Positions 1 through 10,340 of a stretch of DNA of 64,000 bases are shown here, one piece after another (position 1 is the stretch's first letter; each line of letters opens with the position of its first letter). This stretch comes from Actinomycetota bacterium (lineage in GTDB: Bacteria; Actinomycetota; Actinomycetes; Nanopelagicales; Nanopelagicaceae), in assembly GCA_009698675.1 (NCBI GenBank), contig WLPT01000002.1, forward strand, positions 62,001 to 126,000, written 5' to 3'. The position numbers and the translations under genes are program-made. A model generated the notes under the pieces. That model ran no database searches, was not told the origin of the DNA, and saw only the letters and a program-made list of their open reading frames with translations.

Positions 1-243
1 ATCGATACCTGGACCTTGCAAACCGATTGAATTGAGCATGCCACTGGGGGTCTCTGCCATTCTTGGTGTGGGACGTCCGGCTCGCGCCTTACTCATTACA
101 GATTTTGTAACCACTGCGCCGATATCGTGCAGAGGCAAGAACTGCGCTAACTCTCTACCCGAACTGGCACAGCCACTTGCAGTAAAGACTGGCGTAGGAA
201 ACCAGGCATTACCGATTATCGTTGAAAAATCTACAGCGCTCAT
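1..243 (-). CDS. pyrD: Dihydroorotate dehydrogenase, class 1B, N-terminal part (runs off the window)
   Basis: Reverse-strand translation from the ATG at 243 gives 81 residues without a stop before the window edge. It begins MSAVDFSTIIGNAW and carries the flavoprotein motifs TASGCASS, GAVVTKSVM and NSIGLQGPG typical of class 1 dihydroorotate dehydrogenases. The enzyme oxidises dihydroorotate to orotate, the fourth step of pyrimidine synthesis. The ATG overlaps the TGA of pyrK by four bases (ATGA), so the two are translationally coupled. PyrK is the electron-transfer partner of class 1B enzymes, which supports this class and NAD as the final acceptor. This ORF is absent from the supplied track because it is open at the edge. 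The catalytic cysteine region lies outside the window. Confidence 0.93.
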   Translation of the reverse strand, partial: MSAVDFSTIIGNAWFPTPVFTASGCASSGRELAQFLPLHDIGAVVTKSVMSKARAGRPTPRMAETPSGMLNSIGLQGPGID

Positions 244-1076
244 AGGCCTCTACCGACGCTATCCCACTCAACTAGAGATCCATCCATTACCGGACCATCT
301 ATACATGAACGTAGCATCGATACATTCCCAGCACCATCATTGACAGGAAGTACGCAGGTCATACAAATTCCAATTCCGCAGGCCATTGACTCCTCTACTG
401 CGCATTGATGCACTACCTCAGTTCCACTTGTTATTGCGTTTATGGCCGACAACATCGCCATGGGACCGCATGAGTAGATAACTGCAATATTGAGATCTTC
501 AATTAAGGCTTTGATTGGCTCGCTGACACGACCCATCTGCCCCATCGTTCCATCCTCGGTATAGATGCGCAGCGAGTTAACGGCTCGCTTACCTTCCATC
601 GGAGCATAGATCTTGGCGGCGGTGCTAGCTCCAAGCAACATATCAACACGACAGCCACGTGCGTTAAGAACCTCGGCCAATCCAAACAAGGGCGCCGAAC
701 CGTATCCTCCGCCTACTAATAAGACCTGAACTGGCTCTGTCGGAATTCCGAAGGCCGTACCCAATGGAGCAACTACATCTAGAATCGTTCCCTCGCTTTG
801 TGCGCATAGCCACTTACTACCTGCGCCATGTGGGGCAACTATTAGCTCCATCGTGCCACCAAAGGTCGAACTACTTGAAATGCGAGAAATCGCGAAGGCA
901 CGGCGCAAGATCATGCGCGAGCTATCTCCCCCGACATTGATTGCAACGAAATTTCCAGGTTTACAGTGATCTGCGGCGTCGCCAATATTTATTATCAACT
1001 GGTGATATTGGCCCACTCGTTTATTTCCAACTAACGTTGCATTAATCTGCTGAGCGCTCCTATTAATCTGGGCCAT
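240..1076 (-). CDS. pyrK: Dihydroorotate dehydrogenase electron transfer subunit
   Basis: This protein of about 278 residues passes electrons from PyrD to NAD through FAD and a 2Fe-2S cluster. An N-terminal FAD-binding barrel contains MILRRAFAISR, an NAD-binding fold contains LLVGGGYGSAPLFGLAE, and a C-terminal cysteine cluster (CAVEESMACGIGICMTC plus a later Cys) is the expected 2Fe-2S site. The track ORF begins at a GTG at 1091 inside carB. I prefer the ATG at 1076, which lies just after the carB stop and has a GGGG stretch a few bases upstream. It sits between carB and pyrD in the pyrimidine operon. Confidence 0.93.
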   Translation of the reverse strand: MAQINRSAQQINATLVGNKRVGQYHQLIINIGDAADHCKPGNFVAINVGGDSSRMILRRAFAISRISSSSTFGGTMELIVAPHGAGSKWLCAQSEGTILDVVAPLGTAFGIPTEPVQVLLVGGGYGSAPLFGLAEVLNARGCRVDMLLGASTAAKIYAPMEGKRAVNSLRIYTEDGTMGQMGRVSEPIKALIEDLNIAVIYSCGPMAMLSAINAITSGTEVVHQCAVEESMACGIGICMTCVLPVNDGAGNVSMLRSCIDGPVMDGSLVEWDSVGRGL

Positions 1077-1078
1077 GA

Positions 1079-4000
1079 TTACCCCAACCACTCTTGCAGC
1101 GATCGAATACTCAACTCACTCGATTGCAGAAAACGTATTCCCTCAACGGCAGCGTTAAAACCTGCAGTGGTGGTAATAATTGGAATAGATCTCTGAACCG
1201 CGGCTGTACGTATCAGCCAGCCATCGGCTCTGGTGCCACGTCCTACCGGTGTATTGATGACCAAATCGATATCTCCTGAGTTGATGATCTCAACAATGGT
1301 GCGCTCTCCCAATGGGCCCGTACCATCTGAGTTCTTTCGTACTGAGTGCGAGGCTATTGCATATTCGGCTAAATATCGCGAAGTACCCTCTGTAGCCAAA
1401 ATAGTGAAGCCTAGATTGAGTAGTCCGGCTGCTGCAGCAACTCCTGCTGATTTATCTTTATCGGCTAAGGATATAAAGACTGTGCCACTCTTTGGCAATG
1501 GGCCAAAGGCCTCGATTTGCGATTTAGCATAGCTCTCACCGAAAGTTGGAGAGATTCCCATTACCTCTCCGGTCGATCGCATTTCAGGTCCTAACACCGC
1601 ATCTACGCCACGACCATCGGTACGTCGGAATCGATTCCATGGCAGAACTGCCTCTTTAACGGAAACACCTTTAGCAACACCATCCCCTTTGGCAGGAAGA
1701 ACTCCCTCAACTCTTAACTCTGAGATGGATGCACCGAGAGAGATTCGAGCAGCTGCCTTTGCCAGAGCAACTCCCGTTGCTTTACTAACAAAAGGAACTG
1801 TGCGGGAGGCGCGTGGATTTGCCTCCAACACATATAGAACGTTCTCAGCGATTGCGAATTGGATGTTGATCAAACCAAGTACTCCTACGCCCTGAGCTAT
1901 CTTGGTCGTAGCTACCTTGATCTCTGCAAGTTGCTCTGCATTTATAGTCATCGAGGGAAGAACGCACGCGCTATCACCGCTATGGATGCCAGCCTCTTCA
2001 ATATGTTCCATAACGCCACCCAAAAATAACTCCTCACCATCAAAGAGTGCATCTACATCTATCTCAATAGCGCTATCGAGAAAGCGATCGACGAGCACTG
2101 GGTGATCCGGAGTTATATCCGTTGCACGAGTTATAAAGCCGGCAAGTGAGTTGTCATCATAAACAATCTCCATTCCACGTCCGCCCAAGACAAAGGATGG
2201 CCGCACAAGTACTGGATAACCAATTCGTGTAGCTATATCTATCGCCTCTAGTTGCGAGGAGGCCATGCCAAACTCTGGCGCATTCAAACCCTGCTCGGCC
2301 AAAATCTGGCCGAATGCACCACGCTCCTCGGCCAAGTTAATAGCCTCTGGCGTTGTGCCCAAAATATTTACTCCATTGGCCTTGAGAGCTTCAGCTAGGC
2401 CAAGAGGCGTTTGCCCACCAAGTTGGGTTATAACGCCAAGAAGTGGTCCTGCCGCCGTTTCAGCCTCGATTACTTCCAAGACGTCTTCCAAAGTTAATGG
2501 CTCGAAGTACAGGCGATTGCTCGTGTCATAGTCGGTAGAAACGGTTTCAGGGTTGCAGTTAATCATTATCGTTTCAAATCCAGCCTCACGCAGTGCAAAG
2601 GAGGCGTGCACGCAAGAGTAATCAAACTCAATCCCCTGCCCAATTCGATTTGGACCACTGCCCAAAATAATAACGGCCGGAGTTGTACGGCTCTTTACTT
2701 CACTCTCTTCCTCATAACTTGAATAATGATATGGAGTAAAGGCTTCGAACTCGGCTGCGCAGGTATCAACTGTCTTATAGACAGGTCGAATCCCAAGATG
2801 ATGACGAACACGTCGCACTTCATCTTCAGAGACAGCGCGCAGTTCGGCAATTTGAGCGTCAGAGAAACCAGCAGATTTCGCATCTCGCAATAGCTCCTCA
2901 TTGAGCTCGCCAGGTTGGGCTATCGCGCGGGCATGGTCATTAATTATCTCAATCTGACGCAAGTACCAAGGATCGATCTTGCATGCTGCGTTAACTTCGG
3001 CAATGGTGGCACCAGCCCACATCGCCTGCTGCACTTGTTGCAAGCGGTATTGAGTAGGAATAGAAATCGCGAGTAAAAGGCTGTTCTTATCTGTGGAAGT
3101 TAGTTCAGGCCATGTAAAGACCGCCTCTTTGCGCTCAAGGGAACGCAACGCCTTCATCAACGCCTCAGAGAAAGATCGACCGATTGCCATCGCCTCACCG
3201 ACGCTCTTCATCGTCGTTGTCAAACGTGGATCGGCATCGGCAAACTTTTCAAATGCAAAACGCGGAACCTTGACGACCACATAATCCAGAGTTGGCTCAA
3301 ATGATGCTGGTGTTACCTTAGTAATATCATTTTGGATCTCATCCAACGTATAACCGATAGCTAATTTTGTCGCAATCTTCGCGATAGGAAAGCCAGTAGC
3401 TTTAGATGCCAGGGCGCTTGAACGAGATACCCGTGGATTCATCTCTATAACGATCACTCTCCCATTTTCTGGATTTACCGCAAATTGGATATTGCATCCA
3501 CCTGTATCTACCCCAACTTCGCGGATAATATCTAGAGATAAATCTCGGAGCCTCTGGTACTCAACATCGGTAAGTGTCATAGCTGGTGCTACGGTGATTG
3601 AATCACCTGTATGCACACCCATGGGATCAATATTTTCAATGCTGCACACAATCACGACGTTATCTTTGCGATCGCGCATTACCTCGAGTTCGTACTCTTT
3701 CCAGCCTATGATCGACTCTTCAAGTAGCACTTCAGATGTCGGACTGTGTTGCAAGCCTGCACCGGCGATTTGTGTTAACTCATCTGCATCAAAGGCGATA
3801 CCCGATCCCAATCCGCCCATCGTAAAGGAGGGTCGAACGACAACGGGGAATCCGAGAGTTTTAACACCTTCGAAGATCTCATCCATCGTGTGACAAATAA
3901 CTGAACGGGCAGACTCTCCCCCAACTTTTGCAACAATCTCTCTAAATAACTCTCGGTTTTCACCGCGATTGATTGCATCAACATCGGCACCAATCAGACG

Positions 4001-4339
4001 TACTCCGTACTTGGCTAAAATTCCAGCTTCAAAGAGGGCGATGGCGGCGTTTAACGCCGTCTGTCCGCCAAGTGTTACCAATACAGCATCTGGTTTTTCT
4101 CTAGCAATAATCTTTTCTATCACCTCTGAAGTTATCGGCTCAATGTAGGTTGCATCTGCAAACTGCGGATCTGTCATGATCGTTGCCGGATTAGAGTTAA
4201 TAAGGATTACGCGAATACCCTCTTCGCCAAGCACCCGACAGGCCTGTGTTCCCGAATAGTCGAATTCGCAGGCTTGACCGATAACGATGGGCCCGCTGCC
4301 AATTACAAGAACGGATTTAATGGATGAATCTAATGGCAT
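1079..4339 (-). CDS. carB: Carbamoyl-phosphate synthase large subunit
   Basis: At 1086 residues this matches the usual CarB length. It makes carbamoyl phosphate from bicarbonate, two ATP and the ammonia supplied by CarA, feeding both pyrimidine and arginine synthesis. Two homologous ATP-grasp halves are visible. Each opens with a nucleotide-binding signature ([20 protein letters not shown] and [20 protein letters not shown]), each has an EMNPR or EANPR metal-binding motif, and a C-terminal allosteric domain follows. The ATG overlaps the carA stop (TAATG). It is in the middle of the pyr operon. Confidence 0.98.
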   Translation of the reverse strand: MPLDSSIKSVLVIGSGPIVIGQACEFDYSGTQACRVLGEEGIRVILINSNPATIMTDPQFADATYIEPITSEVIEKIIAREKPDAVLVTLGGQTALNAAIALFEAGILAKYGVRLIGADVDAINRGENRELFREIVAKVGGESARSVICHTMDEIFEGVKTLGFPVVVRPSFTMGGLGSGIAFDADELTQIAGAGLQHSPTSEVLLEESIIGWKEYELEVMRDRKDNVVIVCSIENIDPMGVHTGDSITVAPAMTLTDVEYQRLRDLSLDIIREVGVDTGGCNIQFAVNPENGRVIVIEMNPRVSRSSALASKATGFPIAKIATKLAIGYTLDEIQNDITKVTPASFEPTLDYVVVKVPRFAFEKFADADPRLTTTMKSVGEAMAIGRSFSEALMKALRSLERKEAVFTWPELTSTDKNSLLLAISIPTQYRLQQVQQAMWAGATIAEVNAACKIDPWYLRQIEIINDHARAIAQPGELNEELLRDAKSAGFSDAQIAELRAVSEDEVRRVRHHLGIRPVYKTVDTCAAEFEAFTPYHYSSYEEESEVKSRTTPAVIILGSGPNRIGQGIEFDYSCVHASFALREAGFETIMINCNPETVSTDYDTSNRLYFEPLTLEDVLEVIEAETAAGPLLGVITQLGGQTPLGLAEALKANGVNILGTTPEAINLAEERGAFGQILAEQGLNAPEFGMASSQLEAIDIATRIGYPVLVRPSFVLGGRGMEIVYDDNSLAGFITRATDITPDHPVLVDRFLDSAIEIDVDALFDGEELFLGGVMEHIEEAGIHSGDSACVLPSMTINAEQLAEIKVATTKIAQGVGVLGLINIQFAIAENVLYVLEANPRASRTVPFVSKATGVALAKAAARISLGASISELRVEGVLPAKGDGVAKGVSVKEAVLPWNRFRRTDGRGVDAVLGPEMRSTGEVMGISPTFGESYAKSQIEAFGPLPKSGTVFISLADKDKSAGVAAAAGLLNLGFTILATEGTSRYLAEYAIASHSVRKNSDGTGPLGERTIVEIINSGDIDLVINTPVGRGTRADGWLIRTAAVQRSIPIITTTAGFNAAVEGIRFLQSSELSIRSLQEWLG

Positions 4340-5454
4340 TAACTCTCCACCTTCTGGCTCATAAGCTCTACAAATCGATCAAATAGATATGCGGCATCGT
4401 GTGGTCCAGCGGCGGCTTCGGGATGGTATTGAACAGAGAATGCTGGTCGATCCAATAGTTGCAAACCCTCTACTACTCCATCGTTAAGGCAGACGTGCGT
4501 AACCTCGCCATCTCCGTAGACGGTAGCAAACGTTGTTTCAGTTGGCGCCTTCACAGCAAAACCATGGTTATGGGAAGTTATCTCTACTTTGCCCGTACTT
4601 TTATCCATCACGGGTTGATTAATACCTCTGTGTCCAAAACTCAACTTATATGTTTCAAAGCCTAGAGCACGTCCCAAAATTTGATGACCAAAGCAGATTC
4701 CAAATATTGGAATCTCATGAAGCAAAATACTGCGTACAAGCTCGACCGTATCCAGCATCGTCGATGGATCGCCAGGCCCGTTCGAAAGAAAAACGCCATC
4801 TGGATTTAGTGCCAAAATATCTTCGATGCTTGAATTAAATGGAAGAACATGAACTTCAACACCGCGCTCGGCTAGTGCTCGAGGCGTTGCCGCCTTTATC
4901 CCTAGATCAAGGGCGGCCACGACAAATTTTTTGGCGCCAATGGCCGGGACTACGTATGGAGCGGGCGTTGAAACCTCCGAGACTAAAAAGGCGCCACTCA
5001 TAGAGTCGGTTTTGCGCACCTCTACAACCATCTCCTCACGAGTTAACTCAAGCTCTGAAAATATTCCTACCCTCATGGAGCCACGATCTCGAAGATGCCT
5101 TGTAATTGCACGCGTATCTACGCCTTGGATTCCCACTATATTTTGGCTAATCAACTCAGACTCTAAAGATCTCTCACTTCGCCAATTTGATGTAAGGGTC
5201 GACGGGTTTCTAACGACAAAACCTGCAACCCAGATCTTTGAAGACTCGTTATCGGCTGTGTTTACACCGGTATTGCCGATATGCGGCGCAGTCATTACTA
5301 CAACCTGCTTGAAATAAGAGGGATCGGTTAGCGTTTCCTGATATCCGGTCATTCCAGTTTGAAAAACAGCCTCACCAAAGGTTTTGCCGACCGCGCCCCA
5401 GGATTTGCCCTCGAATATACGTCCATCATCTAGTACTAGATATGCCTTGCTCAA
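4339..5454 (-). CDS. carA: Carbamoyl-phosphate synthase small subunit (glutaminase)
   Basis: This 371-residue subunit hydrolyses glutamine and channels ammonia to CarB. The N-terminal CarA domain ([31 protein letters not shown]) is followed by a class I glutaminase domain with the nucleophile elbow [10 protein letters not shown] and the catalytic His-Glu motif [12 protein letters not shown]. The start is TTG, overlapping the pyrC TGA as TTGA, so translation is probably coupled. Gene order pyrC-carA-carB is the usual actinobacterial one. Confidence 0.97.
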   Translation of the reverse strand: MSKAYLVLDDGRIFEGKSWGAVGKTFGEAVFQTGMTGYQETLTDPSYFKQVVVMTAPHIGNTGVNTADNESSKIWVAGFVVRNPSTLTSNWRSERSLESELISQNIVGIQGVDTRAITRHLRDRGSMRVGIFSELELTREEMVVEVRKTDSMSGAFLVSEVSTPAPYVVPAIGAKKFVVAALDLGIKAATPRALAERGVEVHVLPFNSSIEDILALNPDGVFLSNGPGDPSTMLDTVELVRSILLHEIPIFGICFGHQILGRALGFETYKLSFGHRGINQPVMDKSTGKVEITSHNHGFAVKAPTETTFATVYGDGEVTHVCLNDGVVEGLQLLDRPAFSVQYHPEAAAGPHDAAYLFDRFVELMSQKVES

Positions 5455-6761
5455 CTCTTTCCACCACTTTCAAGCAATACTCCATCCATAAAACTCGGCA
5501 GGCCGTTGAAAAAGGTATGCGTGATGACACCTGGAAGTTCGAATCCATGAAACGGAGTATTACGACTCTTCGATGCCATCAAATCTCTATCTACAGTCCA
5601 TACTCTTGATGGATCAACCACCATCAGATTTGCAGCACTTCCAACTGCCAGATTCTGGCCCTGGTTGAGATATCTACCGATACGAGCTGGCGCAGTAGAC
5701 ATACGATCGGCAACTTGAGACCAACTCATCAGACCGGTATCTACCATCGTCTTCTGCACAATTGAGAGTGCAGTCTCTAAACCCAACATTCCAAATGAGG
5801 CCTCTTGCCACTCACACTCTTTCGTCTCCATCGTGTGTGGAGCATGATCTGTTGCAACTATATCTATAACTCCCTCGGCCAAACCTTCGCGTAGCGCCAT
5901 TACATCGCTCTGTGCGCGTAATGGAGGATTAACCTTAAATACTGGATCATAGGATTTTGCTAGATCATCGGTAAGAAGAAGATGGTGCGGGGTAACTTCG
6001 GCCGTCACATTAATTCCTCTAGCCTTAGCCCAACGAATGATTTCAACTCCCCCAGCCGTTGTTACATGACAGATGTGCAGTCGAGATTTTACGTGATCTA
6101 CCAATAAAACATCTCGGGCGATTATCGCCTCTTCAGCGATAGCGGGCCAACCCTTTAAACCAAGGATTGAGGAGATCTCCCCCTCATTCATCTGTGCGCC
6201 AACAGTTAGTCGAGGCTCTTGTGCGTGCTGTGCAATCACGCCATCAAACTTCTTTATATATTCAAGGGCACGACGCATCACTAATGGATCTGAAACGCAG
6301 TTTCCATCATCGCTAAAAGTTCTAACCTGCGCGATTGAATCGGCCATGGCACCGATTTCTGAGAGCGTCTCTCCCTTTAATCCTTGAGTAACTGCTCCAA
6401 TTGGAAAGACGTCAAGAAGACCGGCCTCTTGACCAAGGCGATAGACCTGTTCTACGACGCCCGCATTATCGGCAACTGGGGATGTGTTGGCCATTGCAGA
6501 AAGAGCGGTGAATCCACCTTTAGCGCCAGCACGCGAGCCAGATAAAACACTCTCTGCATCCTCACGGCCAGGCTGTCGCAGGTGCGTATGCAGATCAACT
6601 AAACCTGGAAGGATTACTGAGCCTTTAAGCTCGATGATGGTTGCCGCTGCATCAGAAATCTGGTTAGACACCGAATCGATGCGCCCATCAACTATAAGCA
6701 CATCGGCCGAACTCGCATCTGCAAGCGTTGCACCCTTTAATAGAAAACGATTTGTGGACAT
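5451..6761 (-). CDS. pyrC: Dihydroorotase, class I
   Basis: This 436-residue zinc amidohydrolase cyclises N-carbamoyl-aspartate to dihydroorotate. Visible motifs are the metal-binding DLHTHLRQPG, the FSDDGNCVSDP region, histidines in QHAQEP and HICHVTTAGG, and the catalytic-aspartate segment ATDHAPHT. Length and motifs fit the class I type found beside pyrB in Gram-positive bacteria. The ATG overlaps the pyrB stop (TAATG). Confidence 0.97.
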   Translation of the reverse strand: MSTNRFLLKGATLADASSADVLIVDGRIDSVSNQISDAAATIIELKGSVILPGLVDLHTHLRQPGREDAESVLSGSRAGAKGGFTALSAMANTSPVADNAGVVEQVYRLGQEAGLLDVFPIGAVTQGLKGETLSEIGAMADSIAQVRTFSDDGNCVSDPLVMRRALEYIKKFDGVIAQHAQEPRLTVGAQMNEGEISSILGLKGWPAIAEEAIIARDVLLVDHVKSRLHICHVTTAGGVEIIRWAKARGINVTAEVTPHHLLLTDDLAKSYDPVFKVNPPLRAQSDVMALREGLAEGVIDIVATDHAPHTMETKECEWQEASFGMLGLETALSIVQKTMVDTGLMSWSQVADRMSTAPARIGRYLNQGQNLAVGSAANLMVVDPSRVWTVDRDLMASKSRNTPFHGFELPGVITHTFFNGLPSFMDGVLLESGGKS

Positions 6762-7708
6762 TATTTGCTTCCTACTTCCAACGAATGACCAGCGAGTAAG
6801 ACATACAAAATTGCCATGCGAACAGTTACGCCATTGGCTACCTGTTCGACAATAACCGATCGTGCACTATCGGCGACCTCGGCGGCAATCTCCAAGCCGC
6901 GGTTCATAGGCCCTGGGTGCATCACTATCGCGTTGGGATTCATCAATCTAAGACGTTCGAGAGTCAATCCAAAGTATCGCGAATATTCGCGGGCATTTGG
7001 GAAAAAGAGATCACTCATTCGCTCCTGTTGTACGCGTAGCATCATTACCACATCAACAGTTGGAATGATTGAGTCAAAATCATATGAGATAGTTACCGGC
7101 CAATTTTCCACGCCAACGGGGAGCAAAGTTGGTGGAGCAATCAGAGTGACACTTGCTCCTAAAAGAGTTAGCAGTAAAACATTTGAACGCGCAACCCGGG
7201 AGTGCAAAATATCTCCAACTATAGCAACTCGTATACCAAGTAAATCTGGTGCGCCTTTTCCGCAGTGCTTTCTGATGGTAAATGCATCGAGTAGGGCTTG
7301 GCTCGGGTGCTCATGCGTTCCATCCCCTGCATTAATTACACTTCCTAACATCCACTGCGAAGTGGCTAGCCGCTGCGGTGCACCAGATGCCCCATGTCGA
7401 ATAACTACTGCATCGGCGCCCATAGCTTGCAACGTCAATGCCGTATCTTTGAGTGACTCACCTTTACTCAAGCTTGAACCCTTGGCGGAGAAGTTAATTA
7501 CATCGGCCGAAAGCCGCTTAGCTGCGGCCTCAAATGAGATACGAGTTCGAGTTGAATCCTCTGCAAAGAGATTTACAATTGTGCGTCCACGAAGTGTTGG
7601 AAGTTTCTTGACCGCACCATCTGTTACACGTGCCAACTCAGTTGCAGTATCCAAAATTGAGATAGCTTCGATCTTCGACAAATCTGAAATCGAGAGTAAG
7701 TGGCGCAT
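6761..7708 (-). CDS. pyrB: Aspartate carbamoyltransferase catalytic subunit
   Basis: This 315-residue transferase joins carbamoyl phosphate to aspartate, the committed step of pyrimidine synthesis. The carbamoyl-phosphate loop [11 protein letters not shown] is present, as are the [12 protein letters not shown] motif and the C-terminal aspartate-site segment MHPGPMNRG. No pyrI regulatory-subunit gene is next to it, so control is probably through PyrR. The ATG overlaps the pyrR TAA. Confidence 0.98.
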   Translation of the reverse strand: MRHLLSISDLSKIEAISILDTATELARVTDGAVKKLPTLRGRTIVNLFAEDSTRTRISFEAAAKRLSADVINFSAKGSSLSKGESLKDTALTLQAMGADAVVIRHGASGAPQRLATSQWMLGSVINAGDGTHEHPSQALLDAFTIRKHCGKGAPDLLGIRVAIVGDILHSRVARSNVLLLTLLGASVTLIAPPTLLPVGVENWPVTISYDFDSIIPTVDVVMMLRVQQERMSDLFFPNAREYSRYFGLTLERLRLMNPNAIVMHPGPMNRGLEIAAEVADSARSVIVEQVANGVTVRMAILYVLLAGHSLEVGSK

Positions 7709-8235
7709 TAGTTGCCTTCAATCAAGACTTCATCCACGCCATCTATCTCAGTAAGGTGGAGCTTGACCGACTGAGTAGGTGATGTGGGCAGGTTTTTTCC
7801 AACAAAATCGGCGCGAATAGGAAGTTCACGATGGCCCCTATCGACCAGAGCGGCCAATTGGACAGTGTGTGGACGACCGATCTCGCCCAGAGCATCAAGG
7901 GCGGCACGAATTGTGCGCCCAGAAAAAAGGACGTCGTCGATCAGGATAACGTCGCGTCCTTCGACCCCTTGCGTAGGAATCGAGGTCGGCATAATCGCAC
8001 GAGGTGGGCGCAGGCGAAGATCATCGCGATGCATCGTGATATCTAGCATTCCGACGGCGATTTCATGGCCTGCAATCTGGCTCATGATGGCGGCCACTCG
8101 CAGCGCCAGATGGGCACCCCGTGTAGGAATACCCAACAATGTAATCTGATCGCTCTTTTGATTGGCCTCTAAAATCTCGTGGGAGATACGCGTTAATGCG
8201 CGCGAGATATCGGGAGCAGACAGGGCAACACTCAT
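7708..8235 (-). CDS. pyrR: Bifunctional pyr operon regulator / uracil phosphoribosyltransferase
   Basis: First gene of the pyrimidine operon, a type I phosphoribosyltransferase. The PRPP-binding loop [19 protein letters not shown] is intact, and the [12 protein letters not shown] segment is typical of PyrR. In this family UMP-bound protein binds pyr mRNA and lowers expression, and many members also have weak uracil phosphoribosyltransferase activity. The track ORF starts upstream at 8253, but the ATG at 8235 has a clear AAGGAG ribosome site six bases before it and gives the normal N-terminus ([16 protein letters not shown]), so I use that start (175 residues). The ribosome site lies inside a predicted PyrR-binding hairpin, annotated separately. 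Confidence 0.96.
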   Translation of the reverse strand: MSVALSAPDISRALTRISHEILEANQKSDQITLLGIPTRGAHLALRVAAIMSQIAGHEIAVGMLDITMHRDDLRLRPPRAIMPTSIPTQGVEGRDVILIDDVLFSGRTIRAALDALGEIGRPHTVQLAALVDRGHRELPIRADFVGKNLPTSPTQSVKLHLTEIDGVDEVLIEGN

Positions 8236-8240
8236 ATAAA

Positions 8241-8278
8241 TCTCCTTCCCCATCTCTCAGGATGGGTCGTTAAAGGAT
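8241..8278 (-). promoter_or_regulatory. PyrR-binding RNA hairpin covering the pyrR ribosome binding site
   Basis: In the pyrR leader, read on the minus strand, the upper stem CCCATC/GATGGG closes the loop CTGAGA. Together they resemble the known PyrR-binding consensus, an UCCAGAGAGGCU-like loop preceded by CCUUUAA. The flanking TCCTT pairs with AAGGA, which is the Shine-Dalgarno sequence of pyrR. There is no room for a separate terminator and antiterminator before the ATG. Control by blocking translation initiation is therefore inferred rather than Bacillus-type attenuation. The match was made by eye. Confidence 0.82.
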
Positions 8279-8360
8279 GCACCGCGGACTATACCACCAA
8301 GGTACCGACTCTGTTGATAACTTAGATCTCGCCTCAAACAATGGGATTAATCTGCCCACT

Positions 8361-8843
8361 ATGACAACCATCGACTCGGTCTACTTACGTCTTCGCGCTA
8401 TCCGAATCTCTAAGGGGCTCTCCCTGGCAGATGTTGAGATAGAGAGTAAGGGCCAGATTCGAGCAGTTGTACTCGGCTCCTATGAGCGGGGAGATAGGAG
8501 CTTAAGCGTCAAGAGGGCGATAGCGATCGCCAATTTTTACGGCCTTCCCTTGAGCTATCTTTTGGAAAAACCTCCACAAGCCCCAGGCATACCCGAGCCA
8601 GCGGTAATAGATCTTCGACGACTTTCAGCCATCGAAGAGGATCAACCAGCAAGCGATAGATACAGATTAACTATCCTGGCCACCTTTATCGCACAGATTC
8701 TGACTCGTCGCAATGATTGGAATGGTGAAGTTCTCTCACTTCGAAGCGATGATTTCACCGCTATGGCGATGGCTATGGGCATAAATCTTCAAGAGTTGAT
8801 GAGTATTCTAAATGCGAACAAAATTCTTCTATCCGTTAAATAG
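8361..8843 (+). CDS. bldD: BldD-like transcriptional regulator with c-di-GMP-binding signature
   Basis: This protein of about 160 residues has an N-terminal XRE-type helix-turn-helix (LRLRAIRISKGLSLADVE, VVLGSYERGDRSLSV) and the separate C-terminal domain of BldD. In Streptomyces, BldD is the c-di-GMP-responsive master repressor of development. The C-terminal domain contains RND-WNGEVLSL-RSDD, an exact fit to the RXD-X8-RXXD c-di-GMP-binding motif as I recall it. The position next to pyrR, nusB and efp is the conserved actinobacterial one. I chose the ATG at 8361 over the longer track start at 8277 because homology begins there; no good ribosome site is visible, so the message may be leaderless. 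The 3' end overlaps nusB by 8 bases, tail to tail. Confidence 0.9.
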   Translation: MTTIDSVYLRLRAIRISKGLSLADVEIESKGQIRAVVLGSYERGDRSLSVKRAIAIANFYGLPLSYLLEKPPQAPGIPEPAVIDLRRLSAIEEDQPASDRYRLTILATFIAQILTRRNDWNGEVLSLRSDDFTAMAMAMGINLQELMSILNANKILLSVK

Positions 8844-9258
8844 CAAGGCTCTCTTTGATATTGGAGATTCGACCTAACAGGCCGTGAATAAATCCGGCAG
8901 AGCTATCGGTTGAGAGCTCCATTGCCAGTGTCAACGCCTCATCGATTGCTACGGCATCCGGGGTGGCAGGCGACCACAAGATTTCATAAATTCCAAGACG
9001 TAAAATATTTCTATCAACGGCCGGCAATCGATCCATGTCCCAACCCTGAGCATAGGTCGTTATCAACTCATCGATTTTTCTAAAATGATCGCCCACGCCG
9101 TTAACGAGTTCGCGGGTGTATTCACGGATCGGTCTGGCATCTGGACCCTCTTCAACAACATCACGTAATTTAAGTGTCTCTACTGCATTGGTACCGCGTA
9201 TATCGGCCTCATAGAGTAGATCTAAGGCCGCCTTGCGAGCTTTACTGCGAGCCGACAC
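8836..9258 (-). CDS. nusB: Transcription antitermination protein NusB
   Basis: This 140-residue all-helical protein starts with GTG and MSARSKARKAALDLLYEAD, the standard NusB N-terminus. Later segments include DRNILRLGIYEILW and AIDEALTLAMELSTDSSAGFIHGLLGRI. NusB with NusE (ribosomal protein S10) joins the antitermination complex on rRNA transcripts. It directly follows efp (the GTG abuts the efp TAG), matching actinobacterial order. Confidence 0.96.
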   Translation of the reverse strand: MSARSKARKAALDLLYEADIRGTNAVETLKLRDVVEEGPDARPIREYTRELVNGVGDHFRKIDELITTYAQGWDMDRLPAVDRNILRLGIYEILWSPATPDAVAIDEALTLAMELSTDSSAGFIHGLLGRISNIKESLAI

Positions 9259-9818
9259 TAGTTGGCGCGGCCTTGGTATGACCCATCGCGAGTATCAACC
9301 ATGACAATCTCATCCTGCTTGATAAATAGTGGGACCTGGATCTCGATTCCCGTTTCAACGGTAGCCGGTTTAGTTCCACCTGATGAACGATCTCCTTGGA
9401 TGCCTGGCTCCGTATAAGTAATTCGCAACGGTACCGCTGCTGCAAGCTCGATATAGAGCGGGTTCCCATCATGCACGGCAACGACGGCATCTGTGTTCTC
9501 CAGCATGTAGTTGGCCATTTCGCCAACTGTGGCCATTGAGATCGTCATCTGATCAAAAGTCTTTGCATCCATAAAAACGAAATCTTCGCCCTCTTTGTAG
9601 AGGAACTGCATATCGCGCTTTTCTAAGATTTCGATATCGATCTTAACGCCCGAGTTAAATGTTCGATCGATTACTTTGCCGGTAAGAACCGACTTCAACT
9701 TTGTTCGTACGAATGCTGGACCTTTACCAGGTTTAACATGTTGGAACTCAACTACGTTCCATAACTGTCCCTCAATATCTAAGGTAATTCCATTTTTCAT
9801 ATCTGCTGTTGTTGCCAC
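9258..9818 (-). CDS. efp: Translation elongation factor P
   Basis: This 186-residue factor rescues ribosomes stalled at polyproline stretches. Three beta-barrel domains are implied by the normal length. The tip loop reads [14 protein letters not shown] with a lysine at the apex, as in the actinobacterial subfamily thought to work with unmodified lysine and a proline-rich loop. The C-terminal signature region [13 protein letters not shown] is normal. The start is GTG ([10 protein letters not shown]). A gap of about 90 bases separates it from aroQ; I see no clear promoter or terminator in it. Confidence 0.97.
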   Translation of the reverse strand: MATTADMKNGITLDIEGQLWNVVEFQHVKPGKGPAFVRTKLKSVLTGKVIDRTFNSGVKIDIEILEKRDMQFLYKEGEDFVFMDAKTFDQMTISMATVGEMANYMLENTDAVVAVHDGNPLYIELAAAVPLRITYTEPGIQGDRSSGGTKPATVETGIEIQVPLFIKQDEIVMVDTRDGSYQGRAN

Positions 9819-9908
9819 GGTAAAGCTCCACTCGTTTGAATTAATTCGGCTACCCGTTGTGATAGCAAGGCCATAAGGATACCCGTTAACCAGTAGTGCT
9901 TTGTTCCC

Positions 9909-10340
9909 TTAGCCAATCAGGTTTTTAAGCGCAATTATCGCCAAGACATAAGAATTGGGACCGAAACCAGCGATAGTTCCATGAGCCACCCCTGAAATTA
10001 CCGAAGTATGACGAAAATCTTCACGCGCCATTGGATTGGAGAGATGGACCTCGATCAATGGTGAGGTGAGAAGTTCGGCCGCATCTCGTATCGCATAGGA
10101 ATAGTGTGTGAAAGCCGCGGGATTAATGATGACTGGATATTTCATATCGGCCGCCTCGTGTAGCCAAGAGATTATCGTGGATTCATCATCACTTTGGCGC
10201 ACATCGACCTCTAGGCCATGGCTTTTTGCCGAGATTTCAATAAGGCTCTTTAACTCGCCGTAGTTTAGATCGCCATAGATAGATGAGTCCCGTATATCTA
10301 AACGAGCCAAATTAGGGCCGTTAATTACCAAAATCTTCAT
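9909..10340 (-). CDS. aroQ: 3-dehydroquinate dehydratase, type II
   Basis: This 143-residue enzyme converts 3-dehydroquinate to 3-dehydroshikimate. Type II motifs are present: NGPNLARLDIRDSSIYG containing the catalytic tyrosine, NPAAFTHYSYAIRDA, and EVHLSNPMAREDFRHTS. The segment NLARLDIRD is a little unusual, since most members read NLNLLGxRE. The ATG overlaps the aroB TGA, so it is the last gene of the aroE-aroC-aroK-aroB-aroQ set. Confidence 0.95.
   Translation of the reverse strand: MKILVINGPNLARLDIRDSSIYGDLNYGELKSLIEISAKSHGLEVDVRQSDDESTIISWLHEAADMKYPVIINPAAFTHYSYAIRDAAELLTSPLIEVHLSNPMAREDFRHTSVISGVAHGTIAGFGPNSYVLAIIALKNLIG

Noticed and set aside
32-343. 103-residue plus-strand ORF at the window start
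   Set aside because: It lies opposite the pyrD start and pyrK end, both of which show clear conserved motifs in the minus frame.
6816-7754. 312-residue plus-strand ORF opposite pyrB
   Set aside because: It is a shadow of the well-conserved pyrB/pyrR coding sequence; the translation shows no family motif and is rich in Ser, Arg and Ile, as antisense frames are.
8277-8360. N-terminal 28-residue extension of BldD in the track ORF
   Set aside because: The added residues have no counterpart in BldD proteins and overlap the pyrR leader; the ATG at 8361 fits the family start.
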